Positions 17,423 to 26,412 of a DNA stretch of 64,000 nt are shown here, one piece after another. Both the position numbers and the translations under genes were made by a program. A model generated the notes under the pieces. The model did not search any database. It was not told the DNA's origin and saw nothing but the letters and a program-made list of their open reading frames with translations. Position 1 is the stretch's first letter; each line of letters opens with the position of its first letter. This stretch comes from JAIQFV01 sp041494885 (GTDB lineage Bacteria; Acidobacteriota; Terriglobia; JAIQFV01): positions 9,921-73,920 of the forward strand of contig JBGQBO010000027.1 in assembly GCA_041494885.1 (NCBI GenBank), written 5' to 3'.

Positions 17423-17959
17423 TCATAAGTCGCGACTCCCGGGGCAGACGGGTCGCCTTATTCCAGGTATGAAGCCGCGCCAAAGGTTATTGGCTCCGGA
17501 GGGAGAAAAAATCCAGCTGCCTTGATGAAGGCTTGAGTCCTGGTCCAATTCACCTGAGTTGGCTGCGAACAAAAATCCCTTCGAAAGTCCGGCGGGTTGC
17601 TTCCGGCCCGTGCCGGGTGAAAATCGGGGTCTGCGAGGGGAGATGGCTAGAGAGACCCGCAGATCTCCCGAGTGAAGATAGGAGACCAGGTCATCAGAAG
17701 GTGATCCAAGGCCATCTCGTAAAGTACAAGACGAAACCGGGCTCTGTTCAGGCAGGGTCGATTCCATGGAGCTCGGAATAAAGGGGAGCCAAAGTTTCAA
17801 TGTGGCGGCCTTCGTGGGCAGTCTGTCCACCGCTTCATTGATGGCGTCATAAGCGCGCGTTACAGTTGAAATGGATTTCGAAACGATGTCCCCATGTTGA
17901 ACCAGAAACCAGGTACCCATTAAAAGTGGAAGCGTAACGCCAACGGTCAGTCGTTTCAT
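17423..17959 (-). pseudogene. Decayed paralogue of the adjacent transglutaminase-like gene (N-terminal remnant)
   Basis: The open frame gives 178 residues with a signal-like start (MKRLTVGVTLPLLMGTWFLV). Its segment RLPTKAATLKLWLPFIPSS aligns with the neighbour's ELPEGSSTLKFWLPLPLSD, and SGDLRVSLAISPRR with PPLMVEVRFRVTRKE. Between them the matching stretch (LVLYEMALD against NSVLFMEVD) appears in a different frame, implying two compensating shifts. After that no similarity is seen and the Cys/His/Asp core is missing. I read it as a tandem duplicate in decay. A short, independently evolving exported protein is the less likely alternative. Confidence 0.6.
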
Positions 17960-18247
17960 TGCTTTTCACCTCCCCTGCATTCTGTTCAATCCTCCAAGGG
18001 CTGATGTTCCCTTTTTCAGGCTTTAAGTGATCGGATGTCAATCTCCATCCGCGTAAAGCATGGCCCCATCCTAGGGGAGGCCGATTCATGAGTCCAGTCA
18101 AAGATTGTCAAAAATCAATAGAGAAAGTAACTTTTTGTATTCGAGGTCGAATCGGTTATCAAACTGCGGGGAGACCCGGTTCGCGCTTCCCTGAGAATCT
18201 GGGAAACTCCGGTTTAAAGTAAGGATCCAATCAGGAGAGATTTCTCC

Positions 18248-20677
18248 TTACTCCATTCGGAACTTCAGCTTTTCACCAAGGGCGAGAAACTCAGAAATCC
18301 AGAGTTGGGCTTCTTCCTCATTCTGGTCAGCTTTGGCCCGCACCTCGGTCAAGTAACGCTGCATCGTTTCGTAATAAGCGTTTTGAGTAGACCAGAGATT
18401 TACTTCAAAGGGCAAGGATCGGGCCAACTCGATCCCTGCATGAAGCGGTTGAAGAACCGACACATCAAGGGGATTGGCCCGGAATTGATCTGTCGTTTTC
18501 TCGATTTTGATTCGAAGGGCGAACTCCAGGGTGGCTTCATCCAGGGCGATGCCCGCTCGCCTCGCCTCCTCAAGCAGGGCGTTGATGCGTTCCGGGTCGA
18601 GTCGGTCGGCCTCAAAGGCCTGTTGGAGATCGGTATTCAGGGTGAACTCCGCGGCCACCTGGAAGTGTTTCTGAGGCATGCCGAGGGCTGTGGCAAATCG
18701 CATCAGAGGGGCATAATTCGTATACACATGGCGATAAGCTGTCCCCGCCTCAGTCAGCGCTGATTCCAGGATCAACCTGAGAATCTTCCGCTGCTCATCG
18801 CGGAAAAGCAGTTTCAGGGTGTTCACGCCTGAGTCGAAATTCCTATCCACGATGCGATCGAGCTCGACGAAATCTCCTCGTTCGAACACCTCAGTGATTT
18901 CCTGGATAAGCGCCAGGTAATCCTCTTCACCCTGGAACCGCCGGACCCCTCCGCTCACCAGATAATCACCCTGGTGGAGGACTCCAAAACTCAACCGGGA
19001 AGACTCGTGGGTGATTTCTGAGGTGATAACGACCCGCCCCAGCGCCAGCTTCACTTTTCCTGTGGAGAGCAGTTTGTAGTCTTCCCGGCGCACTTCATAA
19101 CAGTAGGTCCGTGTCCTCGCTCCATAGCCGTCAAACAAGGAGCTCACGGCGTAATGAATTCCTACCTTGGAGAGATCAATCATTGCCGGCCGAACAAATT
19201 TCTCATAGACCGCCCTTCCGTCGCGGTGTTCACTAAGATTGCTCTTCGCCTGTTCAAGCTTACTGAGAAAACGTGATTCCAGGTTGTCTCCGAGGAATTC
19301 CTTCGCCAACTGAAGTGCGCGGCCTGCGTACTGGATCACCTGCACGGTTTCAATCCCGGACAATTCATCGAAGAACCAACCGCAGCTGGTGTACATGAGC
19401 ATGGCGTGCCGCTGGAGTTCCAGGAGTTTCAGCGCTTGGATCTTTTCCTCCCCGTTGAGGGGGTGCCTCGCATGGGTGAGAAAAAAATCCTCAATGTTTT
19501 CAGGGGACCGGTCCAGGGTCACGCGGATGTAATCGCTGCGTGCCACCCAGGGGTTCTTGAAAAGCTGGCTCCCGGCTTGCTCGTACGTGGGAACCAGGGT
19601 ATCTCGGAGCCAGTCCAACGTTTCCCGAAGGGGGGCGCGCCACTCTTGATGCCATCCCAGGCGCATTCCCGAATTGCAGCCGCAGTTGGCCCGCCACCGC
19701 TCGACCCCGTGAACGCAACTCCAGGAGCTGTTCTCGAAGATCTGGACCTCGTGCGTGGGAGGATGCGTTTCGAGAAATTCCCCGTAATTTGTCAAAAGGG
19801 CCAGATTGTTGGATTCAATGTAATCCAGGGCGTAGGCCAGCGCCATGTCTCCGTAGCGATGGTGATGTCCGTAGGTCTCACCATCAGTGGCGATGTGGAC
19901 AATTTGGGGCCAGGTGCGGGATTCGGCGAAGGCGTGAACTAAGCGGTCGGCCAGGTACTCCCCTTTGATGAGGACTCCTTCAAAAGCTACTGCCCGGGAA
20001 ATCGGCCCGTCATAGAAAAAAATATCAATTTTCCTTCCCGAGTGGCAGGCGGCCCGGTAAGCCCGGGAGGGATCAATCTGCTCGCTGCTAACATCGCTCC
20101 ACACGCGTCCCCGGCCGGTGAGCGGACGAATGCGGCGAGCTTGCGAAGGAGAGAGGATGGTGAAGCGGATGCCTTCTGCGGCCATGATGTCGAGGCTCTC
20201 CGAATCGACGGCAGCTTCGGGAAGCCACATCCCCTCCGGCATCCGGCCAAACCGGTGCTTGAAATCCTGAATGCCCCAGATAATTTGGGTGTATTTGTCC
20301 CGGCGGTTCGCCAGGGGTAAGATCATGTGATTGTAAGCTTGGGCGAGAGCGGATCCGTGACCCGAGTAAAGGCCCTGGCTCTCCTGATCGGCGGCGAGAA
20401 TGGCCCGATACACTCCGGGGGCTTTCACTTCCAGCCAGGACAAGAGGGTGGGCCCAAAGTTGAAACTGATCCTCGGATAATTGTTGACAATCTTGAGGAT
20501 GCGCCCTTCGCCATCCAAGATTCGAGAGGCGGTATTGGGGGCATAACACGAGGCGGTAATACGTTCGTTCCAGTCGTGGTAGGGATAGGCAGAATCCTGC
20601 AGCTCGATCGCCTCAAGCCACGGGTTCTCCCGCGGCGGCTGGTAGAAATGGGCATGAATACAAATGAAGCGCTCCAC
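18248..20677 (-). CDS. Glycoside hydrolase family 57 protein with DUF3536 domain
   Basis: A large cytoplasmic (no signal peptide) alpha-glucan-active type protein of about 809 residues. The N-terminal GH57 barrel shows HAHFYQPPRENPW at the start, GMWLPEAAVD near 150 (the glutamate is the expected nucleophile position) and ATDGETYGHHH near 265 (the aspartate is the expected acid/base). The C-terminal half (MLMYTSCGWFFDELSG onward) fits DUF3536. The start is given as GTG at 20677, nine bases after GGGAG; the ATG at 20686 lies directly against that site and is unlikely. It follows glgB on the same strand after about 265 bases, so a role in glycogen or maltooligosaccharide metabolism is inferred; the reaction is unknown. 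Confidence 0.88.
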   Translation of the reverse strand: MERFICIHAHFYQPPRENPWLEAIELQDSAYPYHDWNERITASCYAPNTASRILDGEGRILKIVNNYPRISFNFGPTLLSWLEVKAPGVYRAILAADQESQGLYSGHGSALAQAYNHMILPLANRRDKYTQIIWGIQDFKHRFGRMPEGMWLPEAAVDSESLDIMAAEGIRFTILSPSQARRIRPLTGRGRVWSDVSSEQIDPSRAYRAACHSGRKIDIFFYDGPISRAVAFEGVLIKGEYLADRLVHAFAESRTWPQIVHIATDGETYGHHHRYGDMALAYALDYIESNNLALLTNYGEFLETHPPTHEVQIFENSSWSCVHGVERWRANCGCNSGMRLGWHQEWRAPLRETLDWLRDTLVPTYEQAGSQLFKNPWVARSDYIRVTLDRSPENIEDFFLTHARHPLNGEEKIQALKLLELQRHAMLMYTSCGWFFDELSGIETVQVIQYAGRALQLAKEFLGDNLESRFLSKLEQAKSNLSEHRDGRAVYEKFVRPAMIDLSKVGIHYAVSSLFDGYGARTRTYCYEVRREDYKLLSTGKVKLALGRVVITSEITHESSRLSFGVLHQGDYLVSGGVRRFQGEEDYLALIQEITEVFERGDFVELDRIVDRNFDSGVNTLKLLFRDEQRKILRLILESALTEAGTAYRHVYTNYAPLMRFATALGMPQKHFQVAAEFTLNTDLQQAFEADRLDPERINALLEEARRAGIALDEATLEFALRIKIEKTTDQFRANPLDVSVLQPLHAGIELARSLPFEVNLWSTQNAYYETMQRYLTEVRAKADQNEEEAQLWISEFLALGEKLKFRME

Positions 20678-20815
20678 GTGAGACATCTCCCTGGTCCGGA
20701 ATTAAGGAGGGGCAAACGCATTGGAGTTCAAGTTCGTGAATGATCCCCGGCGCTCAAGGACCTTCCCTCGGTCTTAAGAATCCTGCGGTCGTTGGGCACA
20801 CCCTCTTTCCCGCAG

Positions 20816-20839
20816 AGAACCCGCACCCATCGGGGTTCT
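20816..20839. other. Stem-loop between glgB and the GH57 gene
   Basis: AGAACCC (20816-20822) pairs with GGGTTCT (20833-20839), loop of 10, followed on the + strand by further T residues. The flanking genes read on the - strand, where no U run follows the stem, so its role as a terminator for glgB is doubtful. Confidence 0.45.
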
Positions 20840-20942
20840 TTTCGGAGAGGCGCCGACACCCCTCGGTTTCGACATTTTCAATTCCTGTTGAAGTAAGAGG
20901 GACTCCCCATGCGAAACCAGTCGCCCGGAGTGTGGGCGAGTG

Positions 20943-22910
20943 CTATTCAGCGGTATTCTTCAAAAAGATGGTCGCGAGGGCGGGAAGAGTCAGGCTGAGT
21001 GAAAAGGGACGCCCATGCACTGAAACGGGTCTGCCCTCCAAGCCCCCCATGTTGCCCCAACCCCCCCCCCCATACATAGTCGCATCACTGTTCAAGACTT
21101 CATTCCAGTACCCTCCGCGCGGGACTCCGACCCGGTAGTTTGTTCTGGGCACCGGCGTAAAATTGCTGGCGATCACCATGCTGTCTTTGGTGGTCTGTCC
21201 TTTGCGTAACAGGGCGATAACACTATGCTGGCTATCATTGCAGTCGATCCATTCAAAGCCGGCGGGGTCACAATCGAGTTCGTGGAGGGCGGGTTCTCGG
21301 GAGTAAAGTCGATTTAGATCTTCGACCCACTTCTGAAGTCCCGCGTGGGGAGCGTACTGCAAGAGGTGCCAGTCCAGGCTCTCATCATGGTTCCATTCAC
21401 GCCACTGTCCCAGTTCTGCGCCCATGAACAGCAATTTCTTCCCCGACTGGGCATACATGTAACCGAGCATCGCCCGCAAGTTTGCGAACTTCTGCCAGTC
21501 GTCTCCAGGCATCCGACCCAACAGCGAGCCTTTGCCATGCACCGCCTCATCATGGGAGAGAGGCAAGACAAAGTTCTCCATGAAAGCATAGAGCATCCTG
21601 AAGGTCAGATCGTTGTGGTGATACTTGCGGTGGACGGGCTCCTTGGCGAAGTATTCCAGAGTGTCGTGCATCCACCCCATATCCCATTTGAAACCGAACC
21701 CCAGGCCGCCCACATACACAGGCCGTGAGACCATCGGCCAGGAGGTGGATTCTTCAGCAAGAGTTTGTACGCCGGGATAACTCTTGTAGACCTCTTCGTT
21801 GAATCGGCGCAAGAAATCGATGGCGTCCAGATTCTCCCGACCTCCATACCTGTTTGGAATCCACTCCCCCTCTTTGCGTGAGTAGTCCAAATAAAGCATC
21901 GAGGCCACGGCATCCACTCGCAACCCATCCGCATGATACTTCTCCAACCAGAACAGACCGCTGCTCATCAGGAAGCTGCGGACTTCGTGGCGCCCGTAAT
22001 TAAAGATGTAGGTTCCCCAGTCCGGATGGTAGCCGAGTCGCGAGTCCGCATGTTCGTAGAGATGAGTTCCGTCAAAGTAGGCCAGGCCATGTTCGTCAGA
22101 CGGGAAGTGCGAGGGGACCCAGTCCAGAAGGACTCCAATCCCGTTTTGATGCAGGCAATCAATCAGGAACATGAAATCCTGGGGTGTGCCATATCGGCTG
22201 GTCGGGGCGAAATAACCGGTCGTTTGGTACCCCCACGAACCATAAAACGGGTGTTCCATGATCGGCAGGAATTCGACATGGGTAAAGTTCATCCGCTTCA
22301 CGTACTCGGCCAGCCGGGGCGCCAGCTCCCGGTAGGTCAGGGGGCGGCGGTCCTGGTCGGGAGCGCGCATCCATGAACCGAGATGAACTTCATAAATACT
22401 CATGGGTTCCCGCAGGAGATTCTTGTGTGGTCGGTCCTTCATCCAGGCACTGTCACCCCAAGCGTAATCCAGATTGGTGACAATCGATGCCGTCTTGGGT
22501 GGAACCTCGCAATAGAGGGCAAAGGGATCCGCTTTATCGACCCGGTAGCCATTGTGTCGCGAGACGACATGATATTTGTACGTCTCTCCGTACTTCACGC
22601 CCGGGATAAATCCTTCCCAAATTCCCGACTGCCCCCGCTCACAAAGGGCACGGCCGGTCTTATTCCAGTGATTGAAATCGCCCATCACGAAGACTCGCTC
22701 CGCATCAGGGGCCCATACGGCAAAGTAACATCCCTCCACGCCATCGGCAGTTATGACATGGGCTCCGAGCTTTTCGTACAGTTGGGAGTGGGTTCCTTCG
22801 TTGAAGAGGTAGAGATCGTTATCGGTTAGTAAAGACAAAGGAGGGCGAGCGGATTGAGGGGGCCTTGCTGGCTTCTCAGTGGCAGAGTTCTTGCTCTTCA
22901 GTGGATTCAT
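20943..22910 (-). CDS. glgB: 1,4-alpha-glucan branching enzyme GlgB
   Basis: Cytoplasmic GH13 enzyme making alpha-1,6 branches in glycogen, 655 residues. A short proline/lysine-rich tail is followed by a CBM48 domain (FAVWAPDAERVFVMGDFNHW), then the catalytic barrel: DGLRVDAVAS with the nucleophile aspartate, LAEESTSWP with the acid/base glutamate, and PLSHDEAVHG. The C-terminal beta domain ends LALATIFLKN-like. The start is the ATG at 22910 because AAGGAGAGG lies 10 bases upstream; an in-frame extension to 22976 has no such site. Codons near the end contain eleven consecutive G (21061-21071) in the conserved tyrosine-glycine motif. The GH57 gene follows on the same strand. Confidence 0.95.
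   Translation of the reverse strand: MNPLKSKNSATEKPARPPQSARPPLSLLTDNDLYLFNEGTHSQLYEKLGAHVITADGVEGCYFAVWAPDAERVFVMGDFNHWNKTGRALCERGQSGIWEGFIPGVKYGETYKYHVVSRHNGYRVDKADPFALYCEVPPKTASIVTNLDYAWGDSAWMKDRPHKNLLREPMSIYEVHLGSWMRAPDQDRRPLTYRELAPRLAEYVKRMNFTHVEFLPIMEHPFYGSWGYQTTGYFAPTSRYGTPQDFMFLIDCLHQNGIGVLLDWVPSHFPSDEHGLAYFDGTHLYEHADSRLGYHPDWGTYIFNYGRHEVRSFLMSSGLFWLEKYHADGLRVDAVASMLYLDYSRKEGEWIPNRYGGRENLDAIDFLRRFNEEVYKSYPGVQTLAEESTSWPMVSRPVYVGGLGFGFKWDMGWMHDTLEYFAKEPVHRKYHHNDLTFRMLYAFMENFVLPLSHDEAVHGKGSLLGRMPGDDWQKFANLRAMLGYMYAQSGKKLLFMGAELGQWREWNHDESLDWHLLQYAPHAGLQKWVEDLNRLYSREPALHELDCDPAGFEWIDCNDSQHSVIALLRKGQTTKDSMVIASNFTPVPRTNYRVGVPRGGYWNEVLNSDATMYGGGGWGNMGGLEGRPVSVHGRPFSLSLTLPALATIFLKNTAE
21061..21071 (-). 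repeat. G11 homopolymer inside glgB
   Basis: Eleven C on the + strand, so eleven G in the glgB coding strand, about 42 codons before the stop. It encodes the glycines of YGGGGWGN and the frame is intact as given. A one-base slip would replace the last part of the C-terminal domain. Confidence 0.9.
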
Positions 22911-23255
22911 AAGCTCTTTACCTCTCCTTTGAGGATGCTCCCCTGGCCTGCAGGGCAGGGTTGCAGAAGAGCTCATTGAAACACGAGCCTGCGCCGGTTT
23001 GATTGACCGGGCCCGCCTGTTTCAACATCCTGCATTATTTCGCCCTGCTGCTAGCGCTTCCCCCATAAATGCGGTTCTCAAGAAGGCTGATTATGATACC
23101 ACACCCGAGCCCCGGTCCCCGTGACTGCGATACTTGAGAGGTGAGGAAAGGGAACACGCCTGCGTGGAATTTCGATCTTGGATCCGTCCGGGGCGCTTGT
23201 CCTTGCCTTTCAAGAATTATTGTGTCCATTCAATGGTTCCGTGGATTCAATTCGA
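22911..23255. other. Spacer upstream of glgB
   Basis: Between the cyclase-family gene and glgB, both on the - strand. It carries the glgB ribosome-binding site (complement of 22921-22929). No coding frame, repeat or clear promoter was recognised in the rest. Confidence 0.5.
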
Positions 23256-23948
23256 CTAGTTAGGCTCAACAATCGCAAACGCCCTGACGGGAAAGGTTCC
23301 CATGCCTTTCACCTTAACGGGCACGGCAAAGAACTTGAACCCAATTTCCGGTAGGTTCTCGAGTCCGCGGAGATGTTCAACGATGGGAATACCTGCGCGC
23401 AACAGAATGGAATGAACGGGTCTGGATGGGTCGGCCGTGTCATCGATATTGAAGGAGTCTATCCCTACCACGCGAGCCCCTGAATCGGCCAGGAATTGTG
23501 CCGTATCCCTAGTGAGAAAAGGATGACCCTCGGAATACTGATCGGTTCGCCAGTGCACATCCCACCCGGTATGCACAAGGACGGCTCTCCCCTGAATGTT
23601 GAGGTTCGAGAAGACGTCTCGGGGGATGGCTCGTCCATTGCGAAAATCCGAACGAACCGTAACGCCCTCCAGGTCAGCGAGGCAGGATAGATCCATTTTG
23701 GAGAGATCGGGCCCGTCGGCGTATCGATGAAAGGGGCTATCAAGGTAAGTCCCAGTATTCGCCACCATTTCGATCCTGCCAATTTGAAACTCGGTTCCTT
23801 CAGCATAACGGCTGCGCGATTGTTCGCGGCTGAGATAATCGCAGATAAGAGGGCCGGGGAGGCCCTTGTAAGTAATCATCCCATGTTCCACGGTGTGGCT
23901 GAGGTCGAGCAGTCTACGCTCTCCTGCAACGTCGAGTTGGGTCTTCAC
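23256..23948 (-). CDS. Cyclase-family (kynurenine formamidase-like) metal hydrolase fold protein
   Basis: A soluble protein of about 230 residues in the family that includes bacterial kynurenine formamidase KynB. It starts with the typical LLDLSHTVEHGM strand. The family metal-binding motif HxGTHxDxPxH reads NTGTYLDSPFH here, so two of the three histidines are replaced (Asn and Tyr); VVGIDSFNIDD, IVEHLRGLENL and the final VPVKVKGMG strands are conserved. The start is GTG at 23948, eight bases after GGAG; the open frame extends to a TTG at 24083 that overlaps the upstream stop, which I consider less likely. Function is not assignable: possibly a hydrolase of the non-histidine subfamily. Confidence 0.8.
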   Translation of the reverse strand: MKTQLDVAGERRLLDLSHTVEHGMITYKGLPGPLICDYLSREQSRSRYAEGTEFQIGRIEMVANTGTYLDSPFHRYADGPDLSKMDLSCLADLEGVTVRSDFRNGRAIPRDVFSNLNIQGRAVLVHTGWDVHWRTDQYSEGHPFLTRDTAQFLADSGARVVGIDSFNIDDTADPSRPVHSILLRAGIPIVEHLRGLENLPEIGFKFFAVPVKVKGMGTFPVRAFAIVEPN

Positions 23949-24079
23949 GACTTTATCTCCACGGGTCACCTTGGTTAACAACCGTTGGGGACTCGAGCGG
24001 AAATTATCCCGCTGGGCGGTCCGAGCGAGGGCGCGGGGTGTGTCGGCCCCAGTGGGTGTGTGCTTGCTTTGAGGCTGAA

Positions 24080-25486
24080 TCAAGGCCGCGAGTATAGATC
24101 AATGACGCTTTCGATGGCGCGGCGACAGACGGTGCAAAAAGGGACATCGTCGCGGGTAAACATGATGCAGTCGACCTGGGGCCGGTAGTACCCCTTGGCC
24201 TCGTACATCGCCCCTTCGAAGGCGCCCACTTTTTCGGCGTATTTTTCAGTTGCCAGCGCGTGGCCCTCATGCTCTTTCTCTTCCTGGAAGAGCGCATCCA
24301 TCTCCCCCTCGGGACGCCTTTCGGCTCGGAGCTGGGCCCGTTTCTGTTGGGTCTCGCGGGAGTATCTCTCAAATGCCTCTTTCTCCCAGGGAGTGGGAAA
24401 GGGTGTGCCGCCAGTGATGAGGTCATTCCATTTCAAATGGCTGACATCGAGCCAGGCCGTGACATTGGGTTCCCAGGGCTCAAGGCGCTGTGCGGAGGGC
24501 ACGTACGCGACCGGCGAGGTATAGTACTCGTCCGCCAGCCCGGCGAAATGGTGTCCAAACTCGTGAACAAAGACGTAGGGTGCCCAGAGGCTGTCGGCAG
24601 CCACGGTGCTATAGAGACCAAAGATCCCGCCGCCGCCATAGGTCCGCCCGTTCACAAGAATCTCGACGAATTCATAGGGAGCGAATGAAGCGATGTCGCG
24701 AAAGGCGCGATTGTCAAACGTAAGGATGTACCGCTCCGAGCCAAAGGCATCGTAGGTGGCACCTAGCGGTGACCGCCGGTGGACACCCGTGGAAGGCCGG
24801 GAGATGCCCGATTCCTCTGCGGGCGGGCAGAGACCCCAGACATTGAAATCGTTCCGCCGTTCCTTAAAGGGGGAGGTGGCAAACAGGATCTCGGTGAGAC
24901 GGTGCGCGTCCTTCTTGAATTTTTCAGCTTCAGCAGCGGTGTAGCCGTCACCCAGAATCAGGAAATCGACCTTGGAGGAGGGATCCCCATTGTTCTGTAT
25001 TTCCATGAGCGGCCCCGGGGCGGCGGGTTTTGAAGTATCGATGAAGGGATCTTTGGGATCCACGAGGAGCGACCATGCTTCCCGGAAAGCATTCTTTGCA
25101 TCGCGCTTCTTCAACACGACCTGCACAGGAGTCTGAGGCGCAGGAAACCGCAGCGATTCCGAAAAAGTCCGGTGAACGCTCTTGGCCTCATCGGTGGTTT
25201 CCCATTCTCCAAACACCGAGGAAAACCCGCGCGAATACAGGACTCGGTTGGTCGACCGGTCGATCACTTCGAAGTAATATTTTCCCAGATTGGTGGCGTC
25301 AATGGTTTGAGCAGGGTTCCCAGGCCAGGGAAGCGGCTCGACGACGATCCTGTCGAGACTGAACAATTCCCGGGTTGCGTTCCCGGTATGATAATAATCA
25401 ATGCGCATCGTTCGCGATGCTGCGAGCACATCCGCTGTGACAAGGGGCAGGAGCAGGAACAGGGCAAACAAGGATTTTGTAATCAT
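24080..25486 (-). CDS. Exported M64-family (IgA peptidase-like) metallopeptidase
   Basis: A 468-residue secreted protein. A signal peptide occupies about residues 1-22 (ending LAAS). After an N-terminal beta domain comes the peptidase core with VDFLILGDGYTAAE near 173 and the zinc site HEFGHHFAGLADEYY: His308, Glu309, His312 and a downstream aspartate, the metzincin-like form typical of M64. Near the C-terminus a cysteine cluster (CIMF, then FCTVC) is also a family feature. A stretch rich in Glu, Arg and Gln around 375-410 is probably helical. Despite the family name, cleavage of IgA should not be assumed. The ATG has no good ribosome-binding site. Confidence 0.88.
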   Translation of the reverse strand: MITKSLFALFLLLPLVTADVLAASRTMRIDYYHTGNATRELFSLDRIVVEPLPWPGNPAQTIDATNLGKYYFEVIDRSTNRVLYSRGFSSVFGEWETTDEAKSVHRTFSESLRFPAPQTPVQVVLKKRDAKNAFREAWSLLVDPKDPFIDTSKPAAPGPLMEIQNNGDPSSKVDFLILGDGYTAAEAEKFKKDAHRLTEILFATSPFKERRNDFNVWGLCPPAEESGISRPSTGVHRRSPLGATYDAFGSERYILTFDNRAFRDIASFAPYEFVEILVNGRTYGGGGIFGLYSTVAADSLWAPYVFVHEFGHHFAGLADEYYTSPVAYVPSAQRLEPWEPNVTAWLDVSHLKWNDLITGGTPFPTPWEKEAFERYSRETQQKRAQLRAERRPEGEMDALFQEEKEHEGHALATEKYAEKVGAFEGAMYEAKGYYRPQVDCIMFTRDDVPFCTVCRRAIESVIDLYSRP

Positions 25487-26021
25487 GAGGGAGATTGTAC
25501 CTAATTCTCAGCCCTTTGAGGAGTACTGGGGGCAAATCTTTACGGGCCGTTGCTTGAACCCTCATACTAGGAAGCCGCACGAAGTTGCCTTCCTCTAACT
25601 CCGTTAGGAGTCGCCTATTTATAGACCAACGTGTCTTCAATGACGTTCTCCGAGCTCCCTTGGAACAATATCGATCCATCTGGATATCAGAATAAAAGGT
25701 TGGGCCATTAAGGAGGTCGCTCCTTGATGGAGCTAAACCGGTTGGGTGGGTTTGCGAGCTTATGGATAGGCCGTTCTTAGCGGAGCTGACAGTCCCAGGG
25801 GTAAAATTTCATGATATCCATTCGAAACTTCCCGCTGGACTGTGGGTCATATGCATTTGGGAACAGCCCGGGGTGATTTGACTCCATTAACTCGGGGGAG
25901 GGCCTTATGATCCATGTTGACAGCTCCTCCGCGGACAAAACTATTTACAAGAATCGGGATGATGTGTTAATTTGTGTGTTTTAAAGTTGATCGGTTTGAT
26001 AGTTTGGAGAGATGGAGAAGT
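25487..26021. other. Divergent spacer between the M64 peptidase gene and rpsO
   Basis: A 535-base region that should hold promoters for both flanking genes. No gene is evident. Noted: a small hairpin with arms AAGGAG and CTCCTT near 25712, and a perfect -35 hexamer TTGACA at 25917-25922 facing rpsO whose -10 match is poor. Confidence 0.5.
25917..25945 (+). promoter_or_regulatory. Candidate rpsO promoter
   Basis: TTGACA at 25917-25922 and ACTATT at 25940-25945 with 17-base spacing, about 75 bases before the rpsO start. The -35 is perfect but the -10 matches only three of six positions, so this is weak evidence. Confidence 0.25.
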
Positions 26022-26291
26022 ATGCCCCTGACAGTTGAGAAGAAAACCAAAGTGATTTCAGAGCACCGTAGGCATCCGACCGACACTGGGTCCGCCGAGG
26101 TTCAGATCGCCTTGTTGAGTGAGCGGATTACCACGCTGAACGATCATTTTAAAGGACATGTAAAAGACCACTCTTCCCGTCGCGGTTTGCTGAAGATGGT
26201 CAGTCAGCGTCGCAAGTTGCTCGATTACCTCCGCACTATCAACGTGGAGCAATACAAGGCGATTATTGAAAAGTTAGGGATTCGCCGTTAG
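26022..26291 (+). CDS. rpsO: 30S ribosomal protein S15
   Basis: Small-subunit protein that binds the central domain of 16S rRNA, exactly 89 residues, the family's usual length, when started at the ATG of 26022 behind GGAGAAG. An in-frame extension to 25974 exists but lacks family similarity. Signatures present: HRRHPTDTGSAEVQIALL, LNDHFKGHVKDHSSRRGL and RRKLLDYLR. It precedes pnp, as in very many bacteria. In E. coli S15 represses its own translation; no comparable pseudoknot was identified here. Confidence 0.98.
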   Translation: MPLTVEKKTKVISEHRRHPTDTGSAEVQIALLSERITTLNDHFKGHVKDHSSRRGLLKMVSQRRKLLDYLRTINVEQYKAIIEKLGIRR

Positions 26292-26412
26292 CCGCGAAGT
26301 CCCGTCGCCGGTTGCCCGGGATGAAAACGGGTAAGCGGATAGCATGATCAGGGTTTCAGGGGACGGTCCGCCGCGACGAACCGGATCCTGATTTGAAGCG
26401 TTTGCGAATTCG

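Noticed and set aside
23949..24083. TTG start overlapping the M64 stop as the true start of the cyclase-family gene
   Set aside because: It would add 45 residues unlike the family, and a GTG with a well-placed GGAG exists at 23948.
24080..25486. Naming the M64 protein an IgA protease virulence factor
   Set aside because: Only the family zinc motif and fold are visible; the family name reflects one founding member and says nothing about the substrate here.
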